Source: Gigaspora rosea (Eukaryota > Glomeromycota > Glomeromycetes > Diversisporales > Gigasporaceae). From it: 64,000 nucleotides of DNA. The notes under the pieces are model-generated. The model was not told the DNA's origin and did not search any database. It saw only the letters and a program-made list of their open reading frames with translations. The first letter of the stretch is position 1. Each line of letters opens with the position of its first letter. Shown one piece after another: positions 33,871 to 44,571 of this stretch. The stretch lies in NCBI GenBank assembly GCA_003550325.1, contig QKWP01001222.1, positions 3,945 through 67,944 on the forward strand, read 5' to 3'. The position numbers and the translations under genes were made by a program.

Positions 33871-35320
33871 TGAAATTCGCCAACGATTGCTCATTCAGCT
33901 ACAACAGATGCCCAACCCTCCCTTCAAAGGAATCTGGTCAGTCTCATAGATATCTGTGAGTGTCAATTTGCAATCAGCCAGCAGAATACAGCACTAAGTT
34001 GCACTAACCTAAGTGCTATAACTGCAAATATCAATATCAAATTCATACTGTTGGCCAGCCTGCATTATGCAGGCGGAAAACCATCGGCTAGCGCTAAGCC
34101 ACACAAACTCAACTCTTATGGTTATTTCTTGGTGCTGTATTACTGCTTTTTCCAGAAGCATATCCTGTTTCAGTTTAATAGCACATAAATCTATAAATAG
34201 CAGTCAACTTGAACCTGCTATTTTCATAATTATAACTAGTGAATATCCATTAGAATAGCTGCGCTATGCAGTCGCGCTAAAACCAGAAACGTATTAAGTA
34301 TGACACTACAGATCGTTTTTGAAAATTAACATATTTTTATTTTAATTATTGCAGTTGATGCTGACTTAAATAAGTATGATCATATGAAATTCTAGTTTGG
34401 TAATAATAATAAATTTTTTATTAATTCATTTTAAGAAAGTCTCAAAATTATATGGATGAACTCTCATTCAGAAGGGTTCTCATGATTATTATTTATACAC
34501 AGTTATATGCAGTACGCATCATAATAATGTAATGGCATAGTTATGTAAAAGTATTATCATAATTAGGGTAGCTGCACAGTGTGTGACGCGGTGCAGGATC
34601 TGCACGATCATGCGCGTTAAGTTCAAAATGTATGTTAATATTTGTCAATAATTTGTTAAATTTACTAAAACTTTTAATTCGTATCACATTTTAAAAAGAC
34701 ACTGGCCCATTAGCGCAAATAAAAATAAATTAATTAAAGGCAGACGAGTGCTTCAATTATAACATGCTTTATTTATTCTTGCCCAATCAGGTGACTATTA
34801 ACACTGAGAAAACAGATTCATTCTCCATTAATCACAGATTCGATATCAAAATATGTCACAAATTTCTAGAATATCATGGTAACTACTATTATAAATTTTA
34901 AATAATCTAAAATGACGTAATGCGCAGGTAACCAATTAAAACATTTAAATGGACAAACTATAAATTTAGATAGAAATTTTATAATCAATAATGTCATGTT
35001 TGCATCATACTGCATAATCGACTTATGACGTTCAGTATATATAAAATGTTGACTCCTTCTAAAAATGAATAAATGAAAATTATTACTTCTACTAAAAAAG
35101 GATTCTGCGAAAATCAGCATAGGCCACGATCAAAAAAATGATCCCTCACACATTTCATGTGATCGTACTGGTATATTGTAATTGTAAATAAATAAAAATC
35201 ATTATTCCAACCCAAAAGGATTTTTTAAAAATCAACGTAGTGCATCAAAAAAGTTGAACGGAACCATCCCTCTCACATTTCTTGTGATCGTACTGGTATT
35301 ATGAATCATTTTTTAATAAA

Positions 35321-35460
35321 AGAACAGGGTGAAACCTGAGTTGCGAAATAGTGAAATCCGCTTTGTAGATCGGGATAGGGTGAAATAAAAGCAGATTTCT
35401 TTCTCACGTAATGATCATAGCAGGTTTCACTATTTCACAACTCAGGTTTCACCCTGTTGT
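35321..35460. mobile_element. 140-bp MITE sharing ends with the 7.2-kb element
   Basis: Flanked by the perfect 8-mer TTAATAAA (35313-35320 and 35461-35468). The ends read ACAGGGTGAAACCTGAGTT, matching the ACAGAGTGAAACCTGAGTC ends of the enclosing composite element. The arms of about 55 bp fold back almost completely. This is a minimal member of the same TIR family nested in a giant member. Confidence 0.85.
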
Positions 35461-35567
35461 TTAATAAAAGCTGGCTAAAATTTAAAACCGAGTTTACTTT
35501 AAATAGCAAACCATTGATTGTAATTATGAAGTATTACAAATGACATCAGATTATCACTTCATCAAAG

Positions 35568-35620
35568 TAAATGATTGGCTTACATGTGCCACTGTGCGGC
35601 ACATGTAAGCCAATCATTTA
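35568..35620. repeat. Perfect 23-bp-arm hairpin
   Basis: The arms TAAATGATTGGCTTACATGTG... pair perfectly around a 7-base loop (ACTGTGC). No coding function is seen. Confidence 0.8.
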
Positions 35621-37009
35621 CTAAGGAAGAATGAATTTTTATGACCAATTTATTATAAGTTAATATATGATCTACATGCTGCATTCTTGATATAAATATA
35701 AAAACCTCCTAACTAAATTTCACCTCGCTTTAACCTCCCTCTAAATTAGAAATTTATGTTACATAAAACAGGGAATGACCATGAGAAAAAATGTATACCA
35801 ATCAGCTTTAAGAATTTGCTTCCATTTCAGATGCCAGTAAAACCATACACTTACGTTCCTGGTAATGTCACATCATATTAACAGACAGTCTGTATTACGC
35901 AGGCAGGAACCCACTGACCAGCACTATTCCATTCAAACTCAACTGCTTATGTTGATCTCCCAGCGCAATATTATTTGCTATTTCCGGGTGCATATCCCGT
36001 GTTTCAATAATGCATAATATTCAATTCCGGTATATCAGACCGGATTATTCCAATATAAGAAACATGTGTCAATGCATTTTGTAATATAGACATATTTGGT
36101 TAGTGCAATTTCGAGAGACAATAATAAAAAAAAGGACATTTTTTATAGTGACCGTCATGTACTTTAAATAATGTTTGGTTAATCAATTCTCATACAATAG
36201 ATAAATATAGTACTATGTGATGCATAACGTAATGTTTAAGTGCAAAAATTCATATTTTTACTGCGTTTAGCACAATGCACAATCAAGTATGAGATTATGC
36301 GGACGTACGCCATTAAAAATGTCTCAGTAACCATATACTACGTAATATTACATATCACTCTGTGCCTGGTAAAACTGTTCTAAAACTTTGAGCGAAGATA
36401 TCTTGACAACCACCTGATCAAATTCGATGAAAAGTTTTTATTTGAATTCTATGAAACCATAAAATTCAAATAAAAAAAGTTTTATCAAATTTGATCAAGT
36501 AGTTGCTAAGATATCCTTGATCAAAGTTTTGTCAAAAATTTAAAACGTATCTGTCATATGATACGCATTTTGAAATTCTCTAAAACTTTGATCAAAGATA
36601 TCTTTGCAACTACCTGATCAAATCTGATGAAAATTTTTTTATTTAATTGTATGGATACATATAATTCAAATAAAAAAATTTTCATCGAATTTGATCAGGT
36701 GGTTGCAGAAATATCTTTGATCAAAGTTTTGTCAAAAATTTAAAATGTATCTGTCATGTGATACACGTTTTGAAATTCTCTAAAATTTGATCAAAGATAT
36801 CTCTGCAACCACCTGATCAAATTCGATAAAAATTTTTTTATTTAAATTATATGGATCCATATAATTCAAATAAAAAAATTTTCATTGAATTTGATCAGAT
36901 GGTTGCAGAGATATCTTCGATCAAAGTATTGTCAAAATTTTAAAACGTATCTGTCATACAGTGGCCTACCATATTATTGTGGACACTTTTTACAATTTTA
37001 TACAGAACT

Positions 37010-37371
37010 AAATATATAAGGCCATATAAACTTAATTTTTTGGTTCTCATAATCCGGCCAGGTCATAATTTGAAAATTTTTTAAAAAAAATTTTTTTATA
37101 TGTTTTAATAGCTGGGTGGAATTTCAAAAATTTTTTTTAAAAATTTTATAAAATTTAAAATTTTTAATATATAAAATTTTTAAAATAAAGTCCAGGCAGG
37201 CAGGTTATTACTTTATTTAATACTATAATGCCGGGTTATTATTTTTTAAAATTAAAATTTAAATTTTATAATCTAAAAAATTTTAAAAATTTTTAAATAA
37301 AAGTCCGGCCGGCCGGGTTATTTTTTTTGTCTCATATTATGAGAACCAAAAAATTAACTTTATATGGCCTA
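37010..37371. repeat. Fold-back element inside the 1.5-kb TIR element
   Basis: The ends GGCCATATAAACTTAATTTT and the complement TTAACTTTATATGGCC are inverted. The interior is AT-rich with CCGGCC patches (GGCCGGCCGGGTT near 37303). It splits the left long inverted repeat of the host element, since the corresponding right arm is continuous. No clear target duplication was found. Confidence 0.6.
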
Positions 37372-37620
37372 AGGTATCAGGCTAAAAATTAAATTATATA
37401 TTCTTTAAATCTATACCTTTTAAATAAAAAAAAGTTTAAAAAATTTTATGCTACAGTTTTTAAAATAATTAAGTTTAAGTAAATTTTTAAATTTTTGCAT
37501 TTGACCGGTTTTCTAAATTTTAATATAGTTTTTATAATAAACAGAATTACTAAATATAGTAATAGATATATTTTTAATTTCCCTGATATTAGGTTAGAGT
37601 AGGTTTGGGACTTGCTATTT

Positions 37621-37645
37621 GTTAGGGTTAGGGTTAGGGTTTGGG
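37621..37645 (+). repeat. Interstitial telomere-like repeat (TTAGGG)
   Basis: Three consecutive TTAGGG units followed by TTTGGG. The preceding 60 bases contain degenerate versions (TTAGAG, TTTGGGAC). Confidence 0.85.
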
Positions 37646-37796
37646 ACTTATAAACTTAAATTTTTTATTAATAAACTAGCAATTTTTTTAAATAAATTTA
37701 TTTAGTATAACAAAATGCACATATCTTTAAAATTTTATAATTTTTCAAAAAAATTTTAGATAATTACTATATATAGTAATAAAATTACTATATTTG

Positions 37797-38080
37797 GGGG
37801 TCGTTTAAAGCGTTGTGCAATCACGTGATATAAGGCCAATCAAATTGTTTGTTTTGATCAACATGGATCAGCCCGACGAAGAAAAAAAGAAGAAAAAAAG
37901 CGAGAAAACGAAGAATACAAGAAAACTAATACCTAAACCTATATTGATGCACTAATAAAAAATGTCGGGAAGGTGATTTTACCTATAAAACATACCCTAA
38001 CCCTAACCCCAAACTAACCCTTACCCTAACTTTAACTAAATAGTCAAAAACATATGATGCACAACACTTTAAACGTTCCC
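37797..38080. mobile_element. 284-bp hAT-like MITE with CCCTAA-repeat interior
   Basis: The flanks TATATTTG (37789-37796 and 38081-38088) are a perfect 8-bp duplication. The ends GGGGTCGTTTAAAGCG and, reversed, GGGAACGTTTAAAGTG match at 13 of 16 bases. Inside, 37995-38030 contains telomere-like CCCTAACCCTAACCCC. A 31-codon Lys-rich frame at 37862-37957 is probably fortuitous. Confidence 0.75.
37995..38030 (-). repeat. Interstitial telomere-like repeat (CCCTAA)
   Basis: CCCTAACCCTAACCCC continues into degenerate ACTAACCCTTACCCTA. It is opposite in orientation to the TTAGGG tract 350 bp upstream. Confidence 0.85.
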
Positions 38081-38788
38081 TATATTTGGTAATTGATATA
38101 ATTTTGAATTAAAAATTGCATTTTATATTTAGAAATAATAACTACCTTAAATTTTTAAAAAATTTTAAAAAATTTTAGAATTATATGTAATTTGTTATGC
38201 TGAATAATTTTTGCTTATTTTTGAAGTTCAATTAGCTTAATAAAAATTAATTTTTACTATGCAGTTATTTTTTTAATTAATTTTGTACAACAATAAAAAC
38301 TGGTCAAACTTAAAAATCTAAAATTTTACTTAAATTTAATTATTTTAAAAACTGTAGCATAAAATTTTTAAATTTTTTTTATTTAAAGGTATAGATTTAA
38401 AGAATTTATCATTTAATTTTAGCTTAATATCTTATATATTTAGTTCTGTATAAATTTTTAAAAAGTGTCCACAACAATATGGTAGGCCACTGTATAACAG
38501 ATATGTTTTAAATTTTTGACAAAACTTTGATTAAAGATATCTCTGCAACCACCTGATCAAATTCAATGAAAATTTTTTTATTTGAATTATATGGATCCAT
38601 ATAATTTAAATAAAAAAATTTCATCGAATTTGATCAGATGGTTGCAGAGATATCTTTGATCAAAGTTTTAGAGAATTTCAAAATGTGTATCATATGACAG
38701 ATAAGGTTTAAATTTTTGATAAACTTTGATCAAAGATATTTCTGCAACCACCTGATCAAATTCGATGAAAATTTTTTTATTTGAATTA

Positions 38789-39517
38789 CAGTCAGACCTC
38801 TCTATAATCACAAGTTGGTCACACCCTATTTTGGTAATTGTATAGAGGTGTGACTATAAATAAAATAACTTGTCATGATCATATGACCCAAGGCCAATAA
38901 GTAATATATTTGCGAATATTTAAAATACTATTAAAAAATTTAAAATGTTTGTTAATAAAAAACTTTTGATCCAGTGGGCCAATTTGGATGAAATGACAAG
39001 TGTTTGACTCAATGAGACAATTCTAAAGAGTCCAAAATCGTCCAAATTTAGCTACAAAATGCTAAGATCATTAAGGATTTTTTATTTAGATATTAAATTT
39101 AATAAATTCTTAAATATGTGAGTGAAACAAATTCTTAATGATCACAGGAGCCTGTGATTGGATTTTGGCGAACTTAGACTCATTAGAATCGTCTCATCAA
39201 GATGAACATCTTGGTAGTGTTTCATCCAAATTGGGTCGCTGCATCAAAAGTTATTTGTTGTCAAACCTTTAAGAATTTTAATAGAATATTTTAAATAAAC
39301 ATGAATATAAATATTGGCCAATCAGATGTTATAGTCAAAATTTGTGATTATAACAAGGGGTTTTATTAATAAAATTGATGAAAGATCAAAATTTTTTTGT
39401 GATAGTGATTTGTAACTATAATAAGGTTTTTTACTATGTTTTAATTCCATCACACAATATTGGGTGCTTATATAGAGGTGTGACTATATAGGGTGTGACT
39501 ATAGAGAGGTCAAACTG
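38789..39517. mobile_element. 729-bp TA-flanked TIR element
   Basis: Between TA dinucleotides (38787-38788 and 39518-39519). The ends are CAGTCAGACCTCTCTATAAT and, reversed, CAGTTTGACCTCTCTATAGT, clearly the family of 3107-3279. Deleting the element plus one TA restores the AATTATATGTATCCATATAA centre of the host palindromic array. The interior has direct repeats of the TIR-proximal sequence (GAGGTGTGACTATA) but no ORF. Confidence 0.85.
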
Positions 39518-40060
39518 TATATGTATCCATATAATTCAAATAAAAAAATTTCTATCAAATTTAATCAGGTGGTTGCAGAGATATCTTTGATAAAGTTTTA
39601 GAGAATTTCAAAATGCGTATCATATGACAGATACGTTTTAAATTTTTGACAAAACTTTGATCAAGGATATCTTAGCAACTACTTGATCAAATTTGATGAA
39701 ACTTCTTTTATTTGAATTTTATGGTTTCATAGAATTCAAATAAAAAAATTTTCATCGAATTTGATTAGGTGCTTGTCAAGATATCTTCTTCAAAGTTTTA
39801 GAACAGTTTTTGTTTAATAGCGGATTTCACCCTATTTATATCAGATTTTACTTATTTTTTAGATTTTACTAATAAACTCAGGTTTTACTAAAAAACTCAG
39901 ATTATACTTATTTTTTTTTAAAAACTCGGATTTTACTAATAAACTCAGGTTTTACTAATAAACTCAGATTTTACTTATTTTTTTTAAAAAACTCAGATTT
40001 TACTAATAAACTCAGGTTTTACTAGCTGGTGACTCAGGTTTCACTCTGTAGTATTATAAC

Positions 40061-40917
40061 ATAATCAAATTAAATAAAAGCAATTTATTTTTCTATACCA
40101 GGAACAGAGTACAATGAAGTGCATGGTTATCTGAGAAGTGAAATGATGTGTGCAGATACGCTATTCTTATTGGTTGCTCTTTTACATGATGAGGCTTATT
40201 ATTAATTATTTTATGCATTTCAAGTTATTTATTTATTCAACATTTATGAGCAGATTTTTCTGGTTTAATCTGCTTTGCCTATTTATATATATTGCATAAT
40301 TTCTAAAAAAAAAAAGGTGAAAGCATCTTAAAATCGATTGGACAATTCTATTTTGCATATTAGGATGTATCATGTAACGATATGATTTTTCTAACAAAAA
40401 AATGTGAAAGCATTATAAAATCTGTTTATATCAAATGCAAGTTTACATCCTGTTTTTTTTTTATTTTGTTTATTGGCTTGTGACAGTCACTTGCTATTTG
40501 TTGATTGAACGAATTAGATAACCCGATAATTGAACTCTCTATGAATTCAACCCATTGATCACTCTTTGTTAAAGGAGAAAGTTAGTGCTTTTATACTTTC
40601 ACAATATTACTGTAGTATTAAGTAGATTATGAACATATCCATTATATCGAATACATTAACTTTATTGACTATATTTCGTTATATTCGCTATAAGCACTAT
40701 AAATACTATATTCACTATATTTACTATATATGCTATTTGACTGTACAATAAATGTGCCAAATCTTCCAAATCTGTTAAAGCAAATTTGTATCCAGCATGC
40801 AATATATGGAAAAATATATTTAAGACACTATCTACCTTTTCACAATATATATAACCTTATACTAGCATTCTTGCACATCCTTACGGACGTGCAGTAAAAA
40901 TATTATTACTGTACCGA
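40061..40917. other. AT-rich intergenic stretch
   Basis: Loose ACTATATTYACTATAT repetition at 40660-40740. No gene is seen. Confidence 0.3.
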
Positions 40918-41520
40918 ACTGTGGCCACCACATAAGTCATATTTTAGCAAATATTACTTAGCCTTGATATTTGTGGCTTTTTTATTATTTGTGGTCACCA
41001 CATGAGTTATATTTTAGTGAATATTACTTAACCTTGATATTTGTAGCTCCTTGATTATTTATTTATGGGATTTACAGCGCAATTAAACTTTAAACTTCAG
41101 ATCATCTCGTGACTACATAAAGCAAAAAAACTCAAATCCAGTTTTCTTGACAACATTCATGATTGTGTATAATATTTTTAATGTGAGCACATCATAGAGA
41201 TTTACTATATTGCAGCCACTACATAAGTCATATTTTAGCAATTATTACTTAGCTTTGATATTTGTGGCTTTTTGATTATTTGCGGTTATCACATAAGTCA
41301 TATTTTAGTGAATATTACTTAGCCTTAATATTTGTGGCTCCTTGATTATTTATTTACAGGATTTACAGCGCAATTAAACTTTTATCTTTGGAGAGATCAA
41401 TTTATCTTGTGACAACATAAGGCAAAAAAAAATTCCAAATCCTGTCAATATTCATGTTTGTGTGTATGCATAAGCAAGCCAATCAGAATGTTTTAACGCA
41501 GACACATCATAGAGATTTAA
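40918..41520 (+). repeat. Tandem duplication of a roughly 300-bp unit
   Basis: Unit 1 (about 40918-41208) and unit 2 (about 41209-41520) share the order CCAC.ACATAAGTCATATTTT, TGATATTTGTGGCT, TACAGCGCAATTAAACTTT, CACATCATAGAGATTTA. Each unit also repeats its first roughly 63 bases internally. It is non-coding. Confidence 0.8.
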
Positions 41521-41924
41521 TAGTATAGATAACAAGGACTATAATAAAAACATGTAATTAGTCATTATTATAGTAATAATAATATAACGTAATTATATAG
41601 TATTAGTGGTATAATAACAAATATTAAAGAAAAGCGAAATCCAAATTTTATTCTCGTTAAGTTCAAATAATAAAAGAAATCCTTAATATTTGTTATTAAT
41701 ATCATTCTTAATAAGTAAATAAGCAAGTGATCATTAAAAAGAGACAGAAAAAATTTTGGTTTCCAATAAATAGTGAAAAAAATCTCGTAACTTTGTAAAA
41801 ACTATTTGTAAGAATTACTTAGTTGTAAAATTTTCTGGCTAAAAAGATAAACAACCCATGCATCTAAAGAGATAAAGCATAATTTTATATATATAAAAAA
41901 AAATATATATATATATATTTTTTT
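41521..41924. other. AT-rich stretch downstream of the LINE
   Basis: No gene is seen. An inverted pair ATAACAAATATTAA(A)G / CTTAATATTTGTTAT spans 41609-41699. Confidence 0.35.
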
Positions 41925-42172
41925 TTAAAAGGGAGATCTGTCCTCTGTTCCGTTTATTAATAAAAATATAAAAAAATACAAATTTTGTAATGATACATTT
42001 CATATAGGGGAAGGGAGAATAAAGCTAATTTACTTTAGACCTAATCTTTCCCAGATTGGTCAAAGACCTCCGGATTATGTATTAATTAAGTTAGGTGATA
42101 TGTTATTGTAAATGAATAATTGTGTCCAGTTATTGAAATTTAGTGCTTCGGTAGTAGGATGTAGTCTTGTTT

Positions 42173-42739
42173 CTAGGGTGGAGTTGTTGGGTTGGGAATG
42201 GTGGTTGTTGGGGTAAGTTTGTTGATTTCTGTTCGATTTTTGATCCAGATTTTTTTGTATATTTTCTTGATAATGGTGTGGTAGAAATGTGGTGTGATGC
42301 ATATAGATTTGGTTTGATTAACTGTAGGGAATAATGTGAATGCGGTTATTGCTGCTAATAGAATATTGTTAGTAATATATGTTTTTATAAAGTTTTGTAT
42401 GTAGTTTTCTTTGTGTTGGAGGGGAACGTTTTCTTTAGTTAAGATTTTTATTAGAACTGTATGTAATATATTTTTGAGTGTAGTTGTATTTTTAGGACAA
42501 GTTAGCCAATAGGTTGTATCGTCTATTGATTGGAGACATAGCGGGCATCCATAGTTTGGATATATGTCTGGGTTTCTGTTGTGGAGTGTTTGTAAGATGG
42601 GTAGTTCATGAGTTAATGTTTTCACTTTGAAGGCTTTTATTCTTTCTTCTTTAGGATTGGTTGATCTTGCTAAAGGTCTACTGTGTATGTTGAGACTATT
42701 GTATGTAAGTTTCCAATTTATATTGTCTTTTTGTACCAT
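42173..42739 (-). pseudogene. LINE ORF2 C-terminal Cys-rich segment
   Basis: A frame of 188 codons containing GCPLCLQSIDDTTYWLTCP, the position and shape of the C-x2-C...C zinc-binding motif that closes many LINE ORF2 proteins. The expected His is replaced by Tyr/Trp here. The frame continues through a hydrophobic/basic tail. It is separated from the reverse transcriptase by about 1.8 kb of broken frames (43314-42763, 43845-43657, 44135-43929, 44544-44323). Confidence 0.55.
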
Positions 42740-42978
42740 TGGTGTATTCTTGTTTGGTATAACTATCGGTTTATTGATTTTGCTTTGTACGTAGTTTTTA
42801 AGAGTAGTCGTGGTGTAAATGGTTGGTCCAGTTGGTAGTATTGTATAGGAAAGGAGTTTGTTAGGAATTTTGATAGTTGAAATTTGGTTGTTAATGTTAT
42901 TGTGGGTTCTGTTGATATAGATAAGTGTTTGTCTACAATGCAGTTGTGTTTAATGTTCTTTAGTTCATAGATTGAGTA

Positions 42979-43265
42979 AAGGCTTAGATTGTGGTGTAGT
43001 AGGTTTCCCTTTAGTATGTATTCTTTCAAATGACTAGGTGTTTTGATATGAGTTGAATTAGATCTTTTATTTTTGTAGCATTCGTTATGATGACAGTTGT
43101 TGCTTTTGTTAGGAGTATTGTNAAGGCTTAGATTGTGGTGTAGTAGGTTTTCCTTTAGGATTGTTCTTTCAAATGACTGGGTGTTTTTGATATGAGTTGA
43201 ATTAGATCTTTTATTTTTGTAGCATTCGTTATGATGACAGTTGTTGCTTTTGTTAGGAGTATTGT
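42979..43265. repeat. 143-bp direct duplication around a single N
   Basis: Copy 1 is 42979-43121, an N sits at 43122, and copy 2 is 43123-43265. The copies are of equal length and differ at only a few bases, concentrated in one 45-base stretch. The N implies a scaffold or consensus join; the two copies probably represent one genomic segment. Confidence 0.9.
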
Positions 43266-44571
43266 CCATATGAATATGAGTGTGGTGATTATGTGTTTCT
43301 GTTAGGAGGGCCATGTCATATTGTTGAGATTAACAGTTTTTGCCGGGGAGCCGTAGGTGATAGTGCATGTTGGGTGATGATGCGTTGGATTTGTGTTGTG
43401 TGGGAGAAGAATTTTGATGTTGGTTTCTTTGTTTGTATTTTGATAGTTGTAGTATGATTCCCATAGAAATTGTTCTATTTGTGTGAAAGCTGCGCAGTAC
43501 TTTTTTGTTATATAGTGTTTCCCTGGGATGTATTCTTGATTAAATGTCTTTTTGAGTAGCGTTTGTCTTATTTTGTTTACTCCTATGAAGTCAGTTATCT
43601 GTCCGTGCTATTTTCTGTTGTTATCTACTTTGATGCTGTAGGTCGATAAGATATTCCTACGTATATGGCAATTTGTTGTGTTGGTGATTTTTGATGGCAG
43701 GTCGCAGTTTTTGCAGGGTAGAAGATAGTTGTTCTGTTCGTTTAGGACAAAGTGATGTATTTTTGCTATTTCGTTCTTTATACTTGAAATTCTGCCAAAT
43801 TCTATGTCTTGTGTTATTATCCATTTGGGTGCAGTTGGTTGCCATTTTTTCTATATAAAGGGGTTAGGTGTATGAAGTGTTAGTGATAGGTTTGATGTAT
43901 CTCTTATTAATTCTGTTATTTCTTCAAACTATCGCGGTTTTCTTCTGCGGGAAATTTTCTGTATGTTGTGATGAAAAGTGGTCCAGTCGAGTAGTTGGGT
44001 GTTATTGAAGTTCATAAATTGTTCGATATAGGTAATGTCATGTTTGTTGAAGTAATGTTGAGTATATTTTGACGTTTTGAGTGTATGAGGATTGTGTTGA
44101 TAGGGGTTCCAATTTCGTGATGAGGGATGGGCCATTTGTTATTATTTCTTGTAAGTTGAATGTCTTCGTTGTGGAGTTGTAGTATCATATGTGCAGTAGT
44201 TGTTGATGCTTCTTTTAGTAGAAATGATAGTTTGTGTTTGAGGATAGATTCGTTGGTGTTTGCCGCTAGTTGGAGTTGTTGGAGTCAGATTTTTAGCGTT
44301 TGTTTGTCAAATGAAGGTGAATTTAATGAGTTAATATCTTTATTAGGATATTAATATGTTGGGTTGTTTGTATGTATGATATGCGGTTTAGTCCATATAT
44401 GTGTGGGTGATATAGTATTGATGAAGGGACTCCTTTTGCAAGTTGTGCTTTGTGTCTCACTACTGTTGCTAGTTGTGAGTCCAGTTGTTTAGTTTTAGAC
44501 GGTGGTAGGTAAGTAGATTGTATTCTGTACGCTATCCTTGTCATTATAACAGAGTTGATTATGTAAATTGC

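Larger units (their letters stand above)
34020..36040 (+). repeat. Pair of diverged direct repeats with coding-like texture
   Basis: About 34035-34190 and about 35880-36025 align along their length (shared words CATTATGCAGGC/TATTACGCAGGC, CAAACTCAACT). In the second copy one frame reads MPVKPYTYVPGNVTSY, two stops, then AYVDLPAQYYLLFPGAYPVFQ, ending TAA. The first copy is equivalent but more broken. These look like two relics of one small gene carried by the composite element. Two shorter tandem copies (CTCACA...GTGATCGTACTGGTAT) lie at 35145-35180 and 35270-35305. Confidence 0.45.
36959..38492. mobile_element. 1.5-kb TA-flanked TIR element inserted at a palindrome centre
   Basis: The ends CAGTGGCCTACCATATTATT and their complement (one mismatch) sit between TA dinucleotides (36957-36958 and 38493-38494). 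The inverted repeats are long, continuing for about 200 bp once a fold-back insertion at about 37010-37371 is discounted. The flanks CTGTCA|TA and TA|TAACAG reconstitute the uninterrupted palindrome of the array. This is a Tc1/mariner-type structure without a transposase ORF. Confidence 0.85.
36374..39809. repeat. Palindromic satellite-like array (AACTTTGATCAAAGATATC units)
   Basis: Units of about 190 bp alternate orientation. Each contains AACTTTGATCAAAGATATC, CAACCACCTGATCAAATTCG, then AATTATATGGATCCATATAA at the palindrome centre and its reverse. Unit starts are visible near 36390, 36585 and 36775 on the left, mirrored at 38515-38720 and 39520-39800. The outer ends (AAAACTGTTCTAAAACTTTG) are inverted copies of each other. 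Two TA-flanked elements (36959-38492 and 38789-39517) interrupt it; removing each restores the palindrome. Confidence 0.85.
32833..40052. mobile_element. 7.2-kb composite TIR element with perfect 8-bp duplication
   Basis: Flanked by ATTATAAC on both sides (32825-32832 and 40053-40060). The ends share ACAGAGTGAAACCTGAGTCA, and the inverted repeats run about 250 bp (32833-33085 and 39810-40052). The 8-bp duplication fits hAT-type insertion. No transposase ORF is found inside. The interior is a stack of other repeats: TIR elements at 33642-33870 and 35321-35460, a palindromic array at about 36374-39809, and elements nested in that array. It is either a very large non-autonomous element or one swollen by insertions. 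Confidence 0.85.

Noticed and set aside
37862..37957. Lys/Glu-rich 31-codon ORF inside a MITE
   Set aside because: A purine-rich stretch reading as Lys/Glu. It is too short and has no supporting copy.
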